From: Pomphorhynchus laevis
Taxonomy: Eukaryota > Acanthocephala > Palaeacanthocephala > Echinorhynchida > Pomphorhynchidae
Assembly (NCBI GenBank): GCA_012934845.2
Contig: WNNJ02003778.1
Coordinates: 1 to 64,000, forward strand
DNA: 64,000 nucleotides
Direction: 5' to 3'
A model generated the notes under the pieces. That model was not told the origin of the DNA and made no database searches. It saw only the letters and a program-made list of their open reading frames with translations. The position numbers and the translations under genes are program-made. This document shows, piece after piece, positions 22,050 to 34,657 of this stretch (positions within the stretch are counted from its first letter, which is position 1; each line of letters begins with the position of its first letter).

Positions 22050-22322
22050 CTGAAAATGAAGGCGAAAACATTATAATTAATGAACTAATAGATATTTAAT
22101 ATAAAAGTTTATTAATAGATGGGCTTTATACTCACAAACTTCAGAATTTTCTTTAAATCATTTAAGCATTCGAATTTATTATTTATTTAGCAATATCATA
22201 GTGAAGTGCAAATCCTATTCAGATGCCTCCTCGTGACACACTCTGGGTAATGTCAATGGTTCGAACATCCACTTATAGCTAAATCTGAAAGGTCGCATTC
22301 TCTGTTCAAGGAAATCTGAAGG

Positions 22323-22545
22323 TATGCCAACTTAGGTTAACCCTTGTTGGACATGTTCAGATATAGGATCGCCCTAGCTCCGAACAAGGAGTACATAGTG
22401 TAAAACTGTATCGTATCCAGTAACACTCAAAGCTATGCTAACTTAGGTACTACCATGTTAGGCAGGTTTAAGTAGAGGATTGCCCTAGCCCTTAACCGAG
22501 AATATCACGGCTCTAAACTGTATCATGTACAGTGACATACCTTAG
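22323..22545 (+). repeat. Two tandem 111 bp units
   Basis: Units start at 22323 and 22434 with TATGCCAACTTAGGT and TATGCTAACTTAGGT, and share GGATCGCCCTAG-type and AAACTGTATCGT-type blocks at diverged identity. They lie ahead of an RTE-like element in the same orientation and may be its 5' repeats. The 22050-22322 interval shows no gene. Confidence 0.6.
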
Positions 22546-22589
22546 CAACATGCCGGCTGTTCGTTAACCATACCGTTGCAACAAAAATG

Positions 22590-25400
22590 ACCAAATGATT
22601 CCAAATGTGCCTCAACTGGAGCTAGAGCGTACTTCACACACGACGCTCTTGGTAGAGGCCCGATCTAGTGGAAAGTTAATAAAGGTTCCGATTCAAAGGC
22701 GTTTCGGAAAGCAATCATCAAAATCAAAGACAAAAGAGAGATCGTAAATGAGTAGTGTGAGGTGAACAAATTTGCAACATTAAACGTTGGATCAATGACA
22801 GGGAGATCGCTCGAGTTGGTAGACGCTCTTTAACGGAGGAAAATTTAGAAATGAGCCGTCCAGAAAACTCGTTGGGCTTGAGCTAAGTCAAGAGATCTTG
22901 GCGGTGGATACAAACTCATCTATAGTGGAGGCTATGATCAAAAAAACGGAGTGGGAGTTGTTATTTCCGAGATACTTGTTTTTTCTGGGCATAAAGTGCA
23001 GCAATACGCTAATAGATTGATTAAAATATCTTTCATGTGTAATAAGGTGAACCTTTACTTCGTCAGCGCATACGCTCCACGAATTGAACCACGCTAGGAT
23101 ATAAGGGACGAGTTTTAGAACATGTTGGAGCAAGTAACATGTGAGATACCAGAATAAGATTATCTGATGATAGCGGCTGATTTGAACGGACACGTGGAAT
23201 AATCAAATGGGGTCACGGATGTCAAAATGGAAATGGATATGGTGACATAAACATTGAAGGAATGCGAATTTATTAACGATCACCACTAATGTAAATTAGT
23301 GGTGATCAACACTTGGTTCCAAAAAAGGGTATCACATGTAGCAACGTTCTATAGCGTAAGTGCAATATCTCAGATCGATTACTGTCTCGTAAAAAAGAAA
23401 CTTTAAAACTGTCCTGGATTGCACGGTAATTCCATAAAACTGCTGTGACTCAACACATACCAGTTATCTGCAAGATACATTTTATGAATAAAAAGTCGAC
23501 GATGCTATTACGCAATGGATCAGAACGGATAACGTGGTGGAGGATTAATGAATGCGAGATAGATATTATCGGGGATATTGTTCTGCCTCCCATCATAACG
23601 ATAGAAGAGAAGTGAACAAGTTAGAATGATCAAATACATATGTCTGCGAAAAATATTGCGGAGTGGTAAAGGCTAGATGGAGTAAAATAGAAAAATTTGC
23701 GTGGTTGTTGGCCAAGGAAGTGAAGGAGGCACTGTAGGGAAAAGAAGAAATATCATGTTTTCTACAGGCGAAACCTTTGGAAAATTGGAATGTATATAAG
23801 GATGCTCGAAAGCGGGCAAAGTGTGTAGTTGCTGCCACTAAGAGCATAAAGCAGAAGGTCCTGAATGATGAATTGGACAGTAGGCAAGGGAAGAATATTT
23901 TATACCGACTGTCTAACAGAGTGATGACATTGGGCGTTTTCATGGTATCAATGACAATACCAGAAAACTCGCAAACGATAAAGAAAAGGTGTGTTAAATA
24001 TGGAGGAAACACTACGAGATGATCAACACAACTGAATTTCCTCATCCATCGATTCCCTGTCTCAATATTGTTCTCGGTCCTATGAAACAAATCAATAAGG
24101 AAGAAGTTACATCCGCCCTAGATAATTTACGACCGGTAAAGGCTACAGGCACAGACGATATACCATCAGAACTGTGGAATTCATCATGCTGACAACCGGT
24201 AGAATGGCTCACAGCGTTCTTAAACAGGGTATTGCAGAAAGACAGATGCCTCCTGACTGGACAAAGAGTGTGACTGATCCGATTTTGATACATAAGGAAG
24301 TCCAGATGATTGCTCAAACTAACGCCCGGTAAGGCTATTATCGCACACGATGAAAATTCTGGAAAGATTAATCGGGCTAAGGCTTATTATTGTAGAGATT
24401 ACAGTGAACCAAACTGGATTTGTTAAGGGATTGGGAACGATATACGACATTCACGCATTAATTCAATTGATGGAAAACATCACGAAAAGCTCAAGCCACC
24501 TCATTGCTTTTCTTGACCTCGAAAAGGCGTCCGATGGAATGCCCAGGACATATTTGCTGAACATTATTTGCTTCGCACTAAGACGACATAATGTGCCAGA
24601 GGAGATAATTGAGTGGGTAAATATCCTATACATGCACTCAGTCATTAAAGTAAAATCCGCTGCTGGACTGTTAGTCATTCCAAATAAGTGCAGGAGCACA
24701 CCAACGATCTGTTTTATCACTCCTCCTGTTCATCTTGGTCATGAATGCAATCGCTAGCGACATGTTCCATAAACTATCATGTACGCTGATGGTGTAATGT
24801 GGCATTAGAGGATAGAAAGAAACTGGACTTACATGTCTAAGCGTTGAAAGATCAGCTGGAAAAATACAGCCTACACTACAATCTTAAGACAGGTATGTGA
24901 GCCAGGGGATTCCGCATCGGATAACTTTCAGATTGATAGTATTAGCATTAAGACGAAAGAGGACCTTCCATATCCGGGCAGCACTATGGCATCAATCGGA
25001 TCGATTGCAGTTGAGATCACTATGAGGACCAACTGTGCGTTGTAAAAATGGCACGCTATGACTGGTGTAAAAAGCAATAAGAAAATGAGCGGCATCACAC
25101 TACTCGATCACATAAGAAATAATAATACCCGAAAACGATTTGGAGTTTAGCCCAATTCGAACATATAATCCGCGCAAACACACTGTCATAAGGAGCGGGA
25201 TCGATTTGGTTGTATCAGAAATACGACCCCTTAAGCGTCCTAAGCAGAGATGGCTGTATACAATAAGAAGGAATGTGATGCTAGTTGGGGTGACGGAAGA
25301 ATGTGATATGGACAGAGAAAAATGAAGGCATATGGTGAAAAAGGCGGACTCTGTAACGAAGCGAAACAAACGACGAAGAAAAAGAAGAATATCATATTGT
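22590..25400 (+). pseudogene. RTE-like LINE, decayed
   Basis: Broken plus-strand frames of an AP-endonuclease/RT element. Endonuclease: LGGGYKLIYSGG (about 22900), NRLIKISFMCNKVNLYFVSAYAPRIE (about 23010-23085), a DLNGH motif (about 23180) and NTWFQKR (about 23310-23330). RT: NQTGFVKGLGTIYDIHAL (about 24408), HLIAFLDLEKASDGMPR (about 24500) and MYADG, with one catalytic Asp replaced by Gly (about 24780). Many stops and frameshifts. A fold-back palindrome at 23278-23307 interrupts FIND-LVVINTWF. The motif set is typical of RTE-clade elements. The end is near 25400. Confidence 0.75.
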
Positions 25401-26040
25401 AAAAGTAAACAGAAACATGTGTTATTACAATAAGTGCTTTGATGATCATTTAAATTTTCTCTCAAACAATTTTATTCTTAAAATATAAAAAGCTAGAAAA
25501 TTATGATCGAATTGATGACTCAATAAATTGTGTTGATTATTGAAGTATTAGTGTTTATACTGTTTATATATATTTATATTTTTAAGAATATAAAGAATAT
25601 ATTCTTATATTCTTATTTTTTTATATTTTATATTCTTTATTTTTTTACATTTTTATTCTTTATATACACAAATATTTTAACTTTTTGCAGTTACAAAACT
25701 GGATTTTCAATAAAACGACTGATTACTTGGAAATCTTTTCAGTAATATCATTGAAACTTATTAATAAGCTGTATTCACAGCTTATTCGGTAGTATGACTG
25801 AAAATAAAACTCTTACATTACTAGATAATATTATTATATTAATAATATTAATATAATATTATTACAGTTGTACATGAACAAGATTAAAAGCATATAAACC
25901 AGAGAAAAAGCGTATATGAGGCAGATTAAATTTAATACGAACAAGATTAAAACCGTATATGAACAAAATTAAAAACTGATCTTGATCAAATATTTCGCTA
26001 TCAGAGAAGATAGAGTGTCGATCCCGATGGTATAATCTAA
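25400..26040. other. AT-rich intergenic DNA with short repeats
   Basis: No gene is seen. The segment 25540-25690 is nearly pure A/T. A fold-back of AATAAGCTGT lies at about 25761-25786. A palindromic ATAATATTATTA tract lies near 25825-25865. From about 25870 to 25990 there are units like GTATATGAACAAAATTAAAA, the same motif as the minisatellite at 30427-31117. Confidence 0.7.
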
Positions 26041-27640
26041 ACTACACACAATGTACTTCTACCTGGAGTAGTCATATCTAACATTGAATTTAGCAATAAA
26101 GAGGTACTGCACGAGCTATTTAAATTACCCCGCAACGCCGCGTTAAATCCTGACCATATACCTCAAATACTCTTGAAGGAATTGGCCCTTGCAATATACG
26201 TTCACTTAGCTTCTATTTTCAGAAGATCACTAAACAGTGTTCAGTGATCTATGTTAAGTGAACCTGTGTTCATTGAACACAGATTATCTACCATCTGATT
26301 GTACTAAGGCTATTGTACGTCCAATTTTCAAGAAAGGCGATAAATCCCAGGTTTCCAACTACCGACCCAGCAGTCTCACATCTGTAGCTTGTAAGGTATT
26401 AGAAAAATTGATTCTTCGTCACCTTAGCACTTTCGTTGAAGCTAACATTCGCCTCACCGCAGGCAGCATGGCTTTAGGCCAAATTGCTCAACGGTAACGA
26501 ACCTTGTAAAAGCGAGAGAGTAAACTGGGTGGATTCAATGATGAGTGGTTCCAAAGTAGATGTGATATTTATAGACTTATCAAAAGCATTCGGTAGAGTT
26601 ATTTTTCCAATTTGCTAGTAACCAAATTATCTAATATTGGTGTACGGGGCTCTTTGTTACGCTGGATTCAATCATTCGTAAGCAACCGCTCGTTTGCAGT
26701 ACGCATAGGCCATTATCTTTCTGATTACTCAATGAAGACGACAGGCGTTCCGCAGGGATCGGTCATTAGTCCGACTCTCTTTAATATATATGTAAATGGT
26801 ATCACAAACAGCTTAACGCCGGAATGTGTTACCTATGCATATGATCTTAAGGTTTGGAAGCGAACCATTGATGAGTCCGATGTTAGCGCTCTTCAAAAAG
26901 ACCTGGATTCCATAAATAAATGATGTATATCCAATGGGCTGGTGATAAATGCGACTAAATGAAGACATATGCGGATCGGCTCCCCACATATTCGTTGCTC
27001 TTATCCAATTGGAAACATGTCGATTGATTCTACAGATAAAATCGATGATTTAGGGGTATCTACGCTTAATATGCTTGATACGAGCGCTTACGTAAATAGA
27101 GTTTAGGCCAATTGCCGTCGTACTATTGGCATCATTAGACGATCTTTTGGATCACTAGAGGTATGAAGCTTCAAAATAATATACAAGGCCCTCATCGAAT
27201 CTCGCATGATCTACGCATATCCCGCAGTGTATCCACATCTGCGCAAGAACATTGTGGCTTACGAATCAATTCTCCGGTCGGCTACTCGTCTTGTTCCCGC
27301 TGTCGAAGACCTGCCGTTTGACCAGAAGTAAGAAATCCGATATGTTTCAACGATTTGTGAAAGTTTGGTAAAAGCTGATCTTATGCTGGTATGGAGGGCA
27401 ATTTTATCACACACTCATCCCCTCAACTTCATGTTTTGCCTACGCAACTCCGAGCAGTTACGTGGACATCGACTAACGCTCAAACATCGTAGAAAAGTCC
27501 ATCGACATTATCAGGATATCAGAGATCGAGCAATAAACAGTTGGAACATGCTCCCGTCATCTGCAATTGAATACAGGAACATCCGAGAATTTCGCAATGC
27601 GTTGAATAGTGTATCGCTCTGATAGGAAGTCGAACCTGAT
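26040..27640 (+). pseudogene. CR1-like LINE RT fragment
   Basis: A 5'-truncated plus-strand RT with motifs CTKAIVRPIFKKGDKSQVSNYRP (about 26305), IDLSKAF (about 26570), GVPQGSVISPTLFNIY (about 26745) and AYDLKVW (about 26836), where AYD replaces the catalytic YADD block. The RT thumb and tail follow to 27622 (LRGHRLTLKHRRKVHRHYQ, RAINSWNMLPSSAIE). Short hairpins at 26200-26281 interrupt the N-terminal part. It is inactive by frameshift and by loss of the active site. Confidence 0.75.
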
Positions 27641-28075
27641 TTGAATTCCTTTTTGTTTTACTGACATTGTACTTTTACATTGAGATCCAGCCAAACGAGC
27701 CACCGCTCATCGGCTGTTGTATACTAATAATAATTTTTTTAAACACAAACAATTTATTAATCACAAAAGTTTACAACTATTTTGAAGTTAGTGTCAATAT
27801 TGTAACGTTCAATTTGTTTTGTATCCACGAAAAGCTTTTGAAGCCAATTTTGCAATGATGAAAGATAGTTAGGCTCTTATTTATCTGATTGTGTCGTTGT
27901 AGCTTACCTTATTGTGGTACTGGCCTTTGGTCCTCTTCCACCGCAAGTTGAAAATATTAACGGGGTAAATATTCCACCATCTATCCCATGTATTCACTTC
28001 GCATTCTTTGCGTTTTTACGTGTTTCGTGATACTGAAAGCACTTGAAGGATCAAGAGAGTATGACAGTACATGGC
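27640..28075. other. No gene seen
   Basis: AT-rich sequence following the 3' end of the LINE. One short open frame (27667-27858) has no recognisable motif and unremarkable composition. I assign nothing here. Confidence 0.5.
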
Positions 28076-28077
28076 TA

Positions 28078-29004
28078 TTAAATACACATAGTTATCTTCT
28101 GAATGTTTATTACCTCATTTATCGGTAAGTCTAGTTGAAAGGGTTCACACATTTTTATAGAATTTAAATAGTGATGAGTCGAGTTTACCACGGGATCATC
28201 TACACCTAATCCTCCTAATCTGGCAAGTAGTGAGTAGATACGTGATATAAATGCGCTTAAATTAATCACACCCAATATCTTAGGGAGTAAGTTATTCTCC
28301 ATTATTAATTTTAAAGGCTTGTACAAATTCGATAGTACACGTTCTATGTATAAACGACTATTTAAATTGAAGTGACTTTGTGAGAAGGCAGTAAGCTACA
28401 TGAGCATCTGTATCAGCTATGTGGCAAAAAAAATTAAGATGAGGCACCAATCACTAATCATGTGTTCTACCTTTGATACCATGTACGCTTCGGTGCCAAC
28501 CCAACTCCCTAGTAAGCGAATCCCGTCAGTCGTAGCATTACATTAACTTTATGAGATTCGAATAGGAGCATTTCCTCTGTATTAAAGTTCTCATGTACTA
28601 GTAAGTTGCACTCTGCAGGATTTACTAGCCAAAATTCGGTCCAGATGCAAGCAAAATTCCCACGCTAAACTCAACTAGGGTATTGTTCCTACAAAGCATG
28701 CGTCATCGGCATACCATCGCTGATGAATTACAGGTATGGCTTCTTTTATTTTACGAATAAGTGGTAAGGTAGCAGCTGCAAAAGCCGGCATTGCTAGAGA
28801 GTCACCTTGGGTGAACTCTTCGGTAGAATAGATTAACTCACGATCAACGCATAAGCAAGATGGCTCTAAGTACTCATTTCGTAATATTTGCGACATAGAT
28901 GGACAAACCTGATCTATTATTAAGAATATTAGTGCGCAGGAACGCATCTTATATTTTATTTTATATAAATAGTATAATATAATATATAATCTAAATATAG
29001 GCAT
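28078..29004 (-). pseudogene. Fragment of the RT/restriction-like-nuclease element
   Basis: Minus-strand pieces match the element at 32393-35640. FTQGDSLAMPAFAAATLPLIRKIKE and YADDACFVGT lie at 28675-28830, corresponding to FTQGDPFAMLCFSSASLPLIDKI and FADDANFVG. RLGGLGVDDPVVNS lies at about 28180-28220, corresponding to GMGGLGVHDPSLT. The sequence between is frameshifted. It is an older relative, not a recent copy. Confidence 0.7.
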
Positions 29005-29029
29005 GAAGCATTACTTGCATTGCTGTAGA

Positions 29030-29961
29030 GTGTTGGAGAGGCTTGTACATCGCTACATGGTTGAGTTTTTTCAGGTAGAAAAAAATAGTCCATAATTAGC
29101 ACGGATTTCGAGAGAGTTATTCAACTGTTTCAAATTTGCTTGGTACTCATCTTGATTGGACAGTGAATAAGGCACACTCTACCGATACAGACATTATATT
29201 CTTCGACTTTTCAAAGGCTTTTATTAGAGTAGATCATGATCTACTTCAGAAACTTGTCAATAATGGAGTCCCAAACAGACTGGTTGATTAGAAATGTAAA
29301 TACATGCGTAGTATTAGTAATGTTCGCAAGCAACTAACATCTGCTTGTTACAAATATGAGGGCTGCCTTGTTGAGTGTCGATAGTTACAAAGATTTAGGA
29401 GTATGGGTTACCTCTAATTTATCAACCAAAAAGCACACTGAGCAAGCTTGTGCCAACTCCAATAAAATGATAGGTATGATTTGACGCGCGTTTGTTCGCG
29501 TTGATCCGACTGCTCTGCGGCCTCTGATTTTAGCACATGTATTGAGTAGACTTTTATATGCAGCTCCAGTTGTATACCCACGTACTATGCATGAATATAA
29601 GAAATCAGAGAGGGTATTTCGCAAGGCAACAAAACTAGCACCAACGTTGGCGTCGCTGCCTTATGAAGACAGGCTAAGATTACTAGAACTTGAGACCGTC
29701 ACATGGACCCGTTGGTATACGGATGTGTGCCTTGTTTGGCATTTATTTCAACGTCCCCATCACCATCTTCGGAGTATGGTTAAATTACGTGGTTCAAATG
29801 TTCTTCGAGGTTATTCTTTAACTATTCGAAGAAGCATTGTACAGAAATTTAGCGCGATGCAATTTGATAGAAGAATTGTTGAGCTTTGGAACAACCTTGG
29901 TGCAGACACCGTTGAATGCAGCTCACTTAGTACTTTTAAAAGAAGACTACGAATGGATTAG
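29030..29961 (+). pseudogene. LINE RT C-terminal fragment
   Basis: Begins in RT fingers sequence (VLERLVHRYMVEFF, about 29031), then IIFFDFSKAF (about 29190-29220), a thumb (YKDLGVWVTSNLSTKKH, about 29390) and the C-terminal tail in a clean frame 29542-29961 (LYAAPVVYPRTMHEYKKSERVFRKATKLAP; ELWNNLGADTVE). A large internal deletion removes the catalytic YADD block between about 29330 and 29380. It belongs to the CR1/jockey group. Confidence 0.75.
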
Positions 29962-29969
29962 ACAATGTT

Positions 29970-30426
29970 TCGTATTGCATTTCCTTATTTTAATAACTAA
30001 TTAATTTATTTACGAACTTATTGTGAGCCAGCTAACGCTCGTATGTTGTTGAATGTATAATAATAAATAGCAGACGTGGCCTCGACCACATCAGCTATTT
30101 GATAATCATGGTGGTTTAATTGCTATTGTGATAAATAGATATATTTCTCTCTCCATCTTCAAGGAAACCTATCCTGAAGTCTTCACATCATAAAATTCTT
30201 CTCAATACAAGCTACTGTGATTTTTTTGATCAGATTTACGTCTAAACAGTACTGGCGTATAAAAACAAAGCCCTAAATAAATAAATGACCAGTTCCATAA
30301 TATTATATTAATAAAAAATATATTTTTATATAGCAATGTATTTTTGTTACAATTTCGTCGATTTAGCTTCTCATTATGAGCATTTATGATTTGTAAAATC
30401 ATAAATTCGGATTGGAAAAGAATTTT
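29970..30426. other. No gene seen
   Basis: AT-rich sequence, probably including the 3' untranslated tail of the preceding LINE (to about 30075). A minus-strand open frame (30202-30402) has biased AT-driven composition and no motif. Confidence 0.5.
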
Positions 30427-31117
30427 CTTGTATATGAACTAAATTAAACGTATAGGAAGCAGATCAAAAAGGTATATGAACCAAATTAAAATAAATATTG
30501 ATCATATAAATATACAAAAAGCGTATATGAACCAGATCAAAAATGCACATGAAACAAATTAAAAACGTATATGAATCACATTAAAAGTATATGAACAAAA
30601 TTAAAAACGTATTGATCATATAATTATACTAGAATAGTATAGGAACAAGATCAAAAACGTATATAAACCAAATTAAAAACGCATATGAACCAAATTAAAA
30701 ACGGATAGGAGCCATATCAAAAACGCATATGAACCAAATTAAACGTATAGGAACCAGATCAAAAACGTATATGAACCAAATTAAACGTATAGGAAGCAGA
30801 TCAAAAAGGTATATGAACCAAATTAAAATAAATATTGATCATATAAATATACAAAAAGCGTATATGAACCAGATCAAAAATGCATATGAAACAAATTAAA
30901 AACGTATATGAATCATATTAAAAGTATATGAACAAAATTAAAAACTTATCTTGATCATATAATCATACAAAAAGCGTATATGAGCCAGATCAAAAACCCA
31001 TATGATCCAAATTAAAAACATATAAGAATCACCTTAAAAATATATGAACCAAATTAAAAGCTTAAATTAACCATATAAAAAGCGTATATGATCTAAATCA
31101 AAAACGTAAATTATAAA
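30427..31117. repeat. Minisatellite of GTATATGAACCAGATCAAAAAC type
   Basis: About 690 bases of imperfect tandem units of roughly 20-26 bases around ATATGAACCAAATTAAAAACGT and ATATGAACCAGATCAAAAACGT. A longer period of about 360 bases is visible, because the block TTGATCATATAAATATACAAAAAGCG recurs near 30497 and 30834. Isolated units lie at 25870-25990 and 31520-31560. Confidence 0.85.
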
Positions 31118-31741
31118 CGTAGTTCAAAACTAACATTCAGGTACTTACTACGTAAAATCCACAATGTTTTAGAACTATTATTGTCCAATACGTTAATTTC
31201 AGCTACAAAATACCAAAAACAAAGAACAGTGTATTTGATGACTGACGGTTATCACATATTTATCACATGCGATGGATCCACTCTTATGTTTATATACAGT
31301 ATTTCGATGAATATTGTAATATAAAATTCACGAGTTTTTTGAAAATGCTCTCACGGTGGAAAGACAAATAATAAATCTTTGTAAAATTGCACTATGTTTG
31401 GATAATATATTAAAATCTCTTTTCCCATTAGGATAGCTCTGTTTGCACAGTTCCTCATATCGACTACGATTTTGCATACATGTCATGTAATTATAAAAAA
31501 TTATATAATCAAATAATATAAAAAAAGCGTATATGAACCAGATCAAAAACGTATATGAACAAATCCTTGAATTGGCTTAGTGATGATGCAGCCATTATGC
31601 CATTTGCTAAAGAGTTCCACAACTTGAACGCTCTGCGTGACAATCGCGATAATATTGTGACCTCACAATTTGCCTTGTGCGCAACATGAGTGAATGAACC
31701 CTATGATATTTAAAAAATTGTCTTAGCTATAAATACTTACA

Positions 31742-31878
31742 TTCCAGATTTTTCCAGTCAGTTCCAGATTTTCCTGTCAGTTCCTGATATTTCCTGTCAA
31801 TTGCAGATATTTCCTGTAAATTCCAGATTTTTTCTGTCAGTTCCAGATTTTTCCTGTCAGTTCCAAATTTTTCCTATC
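31742..31878. repeat. Tandem repeat, about 22 bp unit
   Basis: Roughly six imperfect units of TTCCAGATTTTTCCTGTCAG. The flanks (31120-31740 and 31880-32390) contain no recognisable gene. Short frames there on the minus strand lack motifs. Confidence 0.85.
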
Positions 31879-32392
31879 CATCTGAACGCTACGCTCGCCG
31901 ATTAAACTTAATATCCGATAAAAGATAATCTCTAGAATAACTCGATCTAAAATCCCTTTTCCTGATCACACATCTTCCACATAGGAATGCAATGATCGTT
32001 ATACAAGTTTGGAAGTTGGATGCGATTGTAAAGACTATGACGTATGGACCCTTGTTCGATTTAAAATATCTGACCGCTCGGTGTATCAAAGTAGACCGTT
32101 TACATATGGATTTTGTTCATCAGTAAAACTTGTACAGCTATCCTGATCATCCACTTCTGTCTAACACACGACTACTCAGACTGTTTTTGACGTTTCCTTC
32201 GCATCAACACATGACTTCGCATCATATAATTCCATTCTTTTATATTTTAAATTGTGAAGGTGTCTATTGAGCTACGCTCGCTGACATTCTAGTAATATTT
32301 TTGTACATAATAATTTATTTGATAAATTTACAAGGGGTTCCCGCAAATGGGCCCACTAGACGATTGAGCGGTCATTTGTATAACTATTGCAA

Positions 32393-34657
32393 TTAGCAAA
32401 GTTCGCCACCTTCTTCGTCGCGCCATCTGATTGTTTTGCCGAGTTCACCACAAGTATCCACGGTTGTTCGGGCGCTTTGGTTCGCGAATTGTTTGATTTT
32501 TGATTGTGATCGCGCGCTTCTGAGGCATGCGGAGGCCGATCGGGCTATTATGAATGAGATGCGACGCTTTAAGTGTGTCACGGCATGCGCGTATTCAATA
32601 ATACCCCTTTGCGCTTTTGCCGTTTGTATCCGCTTTACCAAGGCGTGCGACTCCTTTCCCATACCACCTGACGAAGAAAATATCAGCGGAATGAATTTAC
32701 CGTGCTCTACTTTCGTCACCCTTTCTAGATATTTGGCATTTTTTCGCGACACATTGTAGTCAAATGCTGGATCGACTGGCCGGCTGACGTACGACTGAGC
32801 AAAAATATTAAATACGTTGACGTCGAAGAACGTCCGCTCGAATCGCTCGTTTCCTAAGCCAAGGCAGGATATATCAAGTCGGGCACCATAATCACGACAT
32901 GTTGTTGCCGTGTCGAGATGTAAGTTGTCTGGAACAGGTTGCAGCACTGGTTCAACCTCAACGTCACGACCGATTGACGTCAATTCCCTGGCAATTTCGT
33001 CCCGGACGGAGTCATGCCGAATAGATGGCAATCCACCTTTTGGACATGAATGTCCGTGCCCCAGCGACAGTTGTTCGCCACATGGGCATGCTCTGCCGAT
33101 CAGGTCTGACGGGGTTTGTCCATAGCGTGCTGAGATAGCGTCTCTGAACTCCCTTGGAGACAGGTAGAATTTTTCAGTTTTTAAGGGCAGGGCGCTTAGC
33201 CACGATGATGCGCCTTCTCTTCGAGCATGTTTGGTTGCGGTCTGGGCAACTATATCCATTTTGAGAAGGGCATCTGACAACCGTTTGTTTTGTATATTAT
33301 CATGACATGTCGCTAGCTGTTTGATTTGTTTTAATTGCATGTCGCGCAAAGCCTGTCCGGTAATTCCCAACTCGTAGGTGTTGCTAATTGATTGTGAGAG
33401 ATCGTAGTTTGAACGAGCGGTTAGGGAGGGGTCGTGAACTCCTAGACCACCCATACCTAGAGGGGATGTCACGATGGTTTCCCATCCATTTTCGATTGGC
33501 AATCCTGCTATGATGCTCAGGAGCTCTTTATTCAATTGCTCGGATATGCCTTTTAAAAGAGCATTGTCGCACTTTATTGTTCTTGTGGTATAAATCCACT
33601 TTGTTTGTATGGCGTGTGTTAGTCCTGCATAGGCTACGTGTGGGTCGATTTTTGCGACCTCGCCTAGACGACTTAGTAATGTTGCCCATGCATCCATACG
33701 TTGGCTGAGTTCCGCTGCTTCATATTCGGGTGTACCGACTGCAGATCCAAGCACCCTCATTCCGTCATAAAATATCTTTATGTCTGGTGGCGGTAGCTGG
33801 TCAGCATGTAGGCGATGGTGCGATAGTATTTGCGACTTGCTCGGGTTGACGAAATAACCGTACTTTAGGCCGTCTGTTGAAAGAACTTCCCATACTTCTT
33901 TGATTTTGCTTGGGCAACCAACAAAATTCGCGTCGTCGGCAAACCAAACTTGATGCACACCTGGGACGGTCCGTCGAATTTTGTCTATTAGCGGTAAAGA
34001 GGCTGAAGAAAAGCATAGCATTGCAAATGGGTCGCCCTGCGTAAAACTCTCCTCGGAGAGCAGGCTGTCGCTACCGAGTGCTAAGAGTGAAGGCTTCTGG
34101 TACAGATTATGTATAACGCACGACAAAGACGGGCATATAAATTTAAGGTTATGGAGAGCGGCTTGCCTATTGACAGAATTGAATGCATTTGAGGCATCGA
34201 TGGAAACGAGACACGCGTCGGTGTTTGCTCTGTACAGCGATCGCAGTTTGTGCACAGCATATTCGGCACCACTCCGTTGTCTGGCCGCGGTTTGAAAATT
34301 TTCAGCGACGGCTTGTATATCCTCTTTGACGAGTACCAAGATTGTTTTCGAAATTATTCACCTGGCGGTGTCACACACGCCTATTGGTCGGATACCACCG
34401 TTGCTCTTCTTTAAAGCGATCAATCGGCAGCTCGTAAAACATTCCAGGGATTTTGTTGGTACCTTTTCAGTGGAAATCCAAACTGCAAATCGTGCTAAAG
34501 ACTGTGCTAACATCTGGGACTGAACTCCGAAGCGGGTTAGCATATTACGCCAGGAAGTTGAGTCGAGGCTAGACGGCCCAGCGCCACCTTTTGTTCGTCC
34601 ACTAGCCGTAATAATACTATGTTCATCGATTGTGTAAAAACGACATGTGTGATGCAC
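32393..34657 (-). pseudogene. RT plus restriction-like endonuclease
   Basis: The RT starts in the frame 34358-34657 (GGAGPSSLDSTSWRNML; RLIALKKSNGGIRPIGV) and continues after a frameshift in 32393-34339 with LVSIDASNAFNSVNR, SFTQGDPFAMLCF and catalytic VWFADDANFVG (about 33925). After a long thumb come CPCGEQLSLGHGHSC (about 33055-33095, CCHC-type), RLDISCLG (about 32870) and TFFDVNVFN (about 32820), which together fit a PD-(D/E)XK nuclease fold as in R2-like LINEs. The nuclease would cut the target and the RT would copy the RNA at the nick. Assignment to a named clade needs a tree. Confidence 0.75.

Noticed and set aside
22255-22275. tRNA B-box (GGTTCGAACATCC)
   Set aside because: One near match without an A-box at the right distance or a cloverleaf.
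30427-31117. CRISPR array
   Set aside because: Units are contiguous and degenerate with no unique spacers, in a eukaryotic context.
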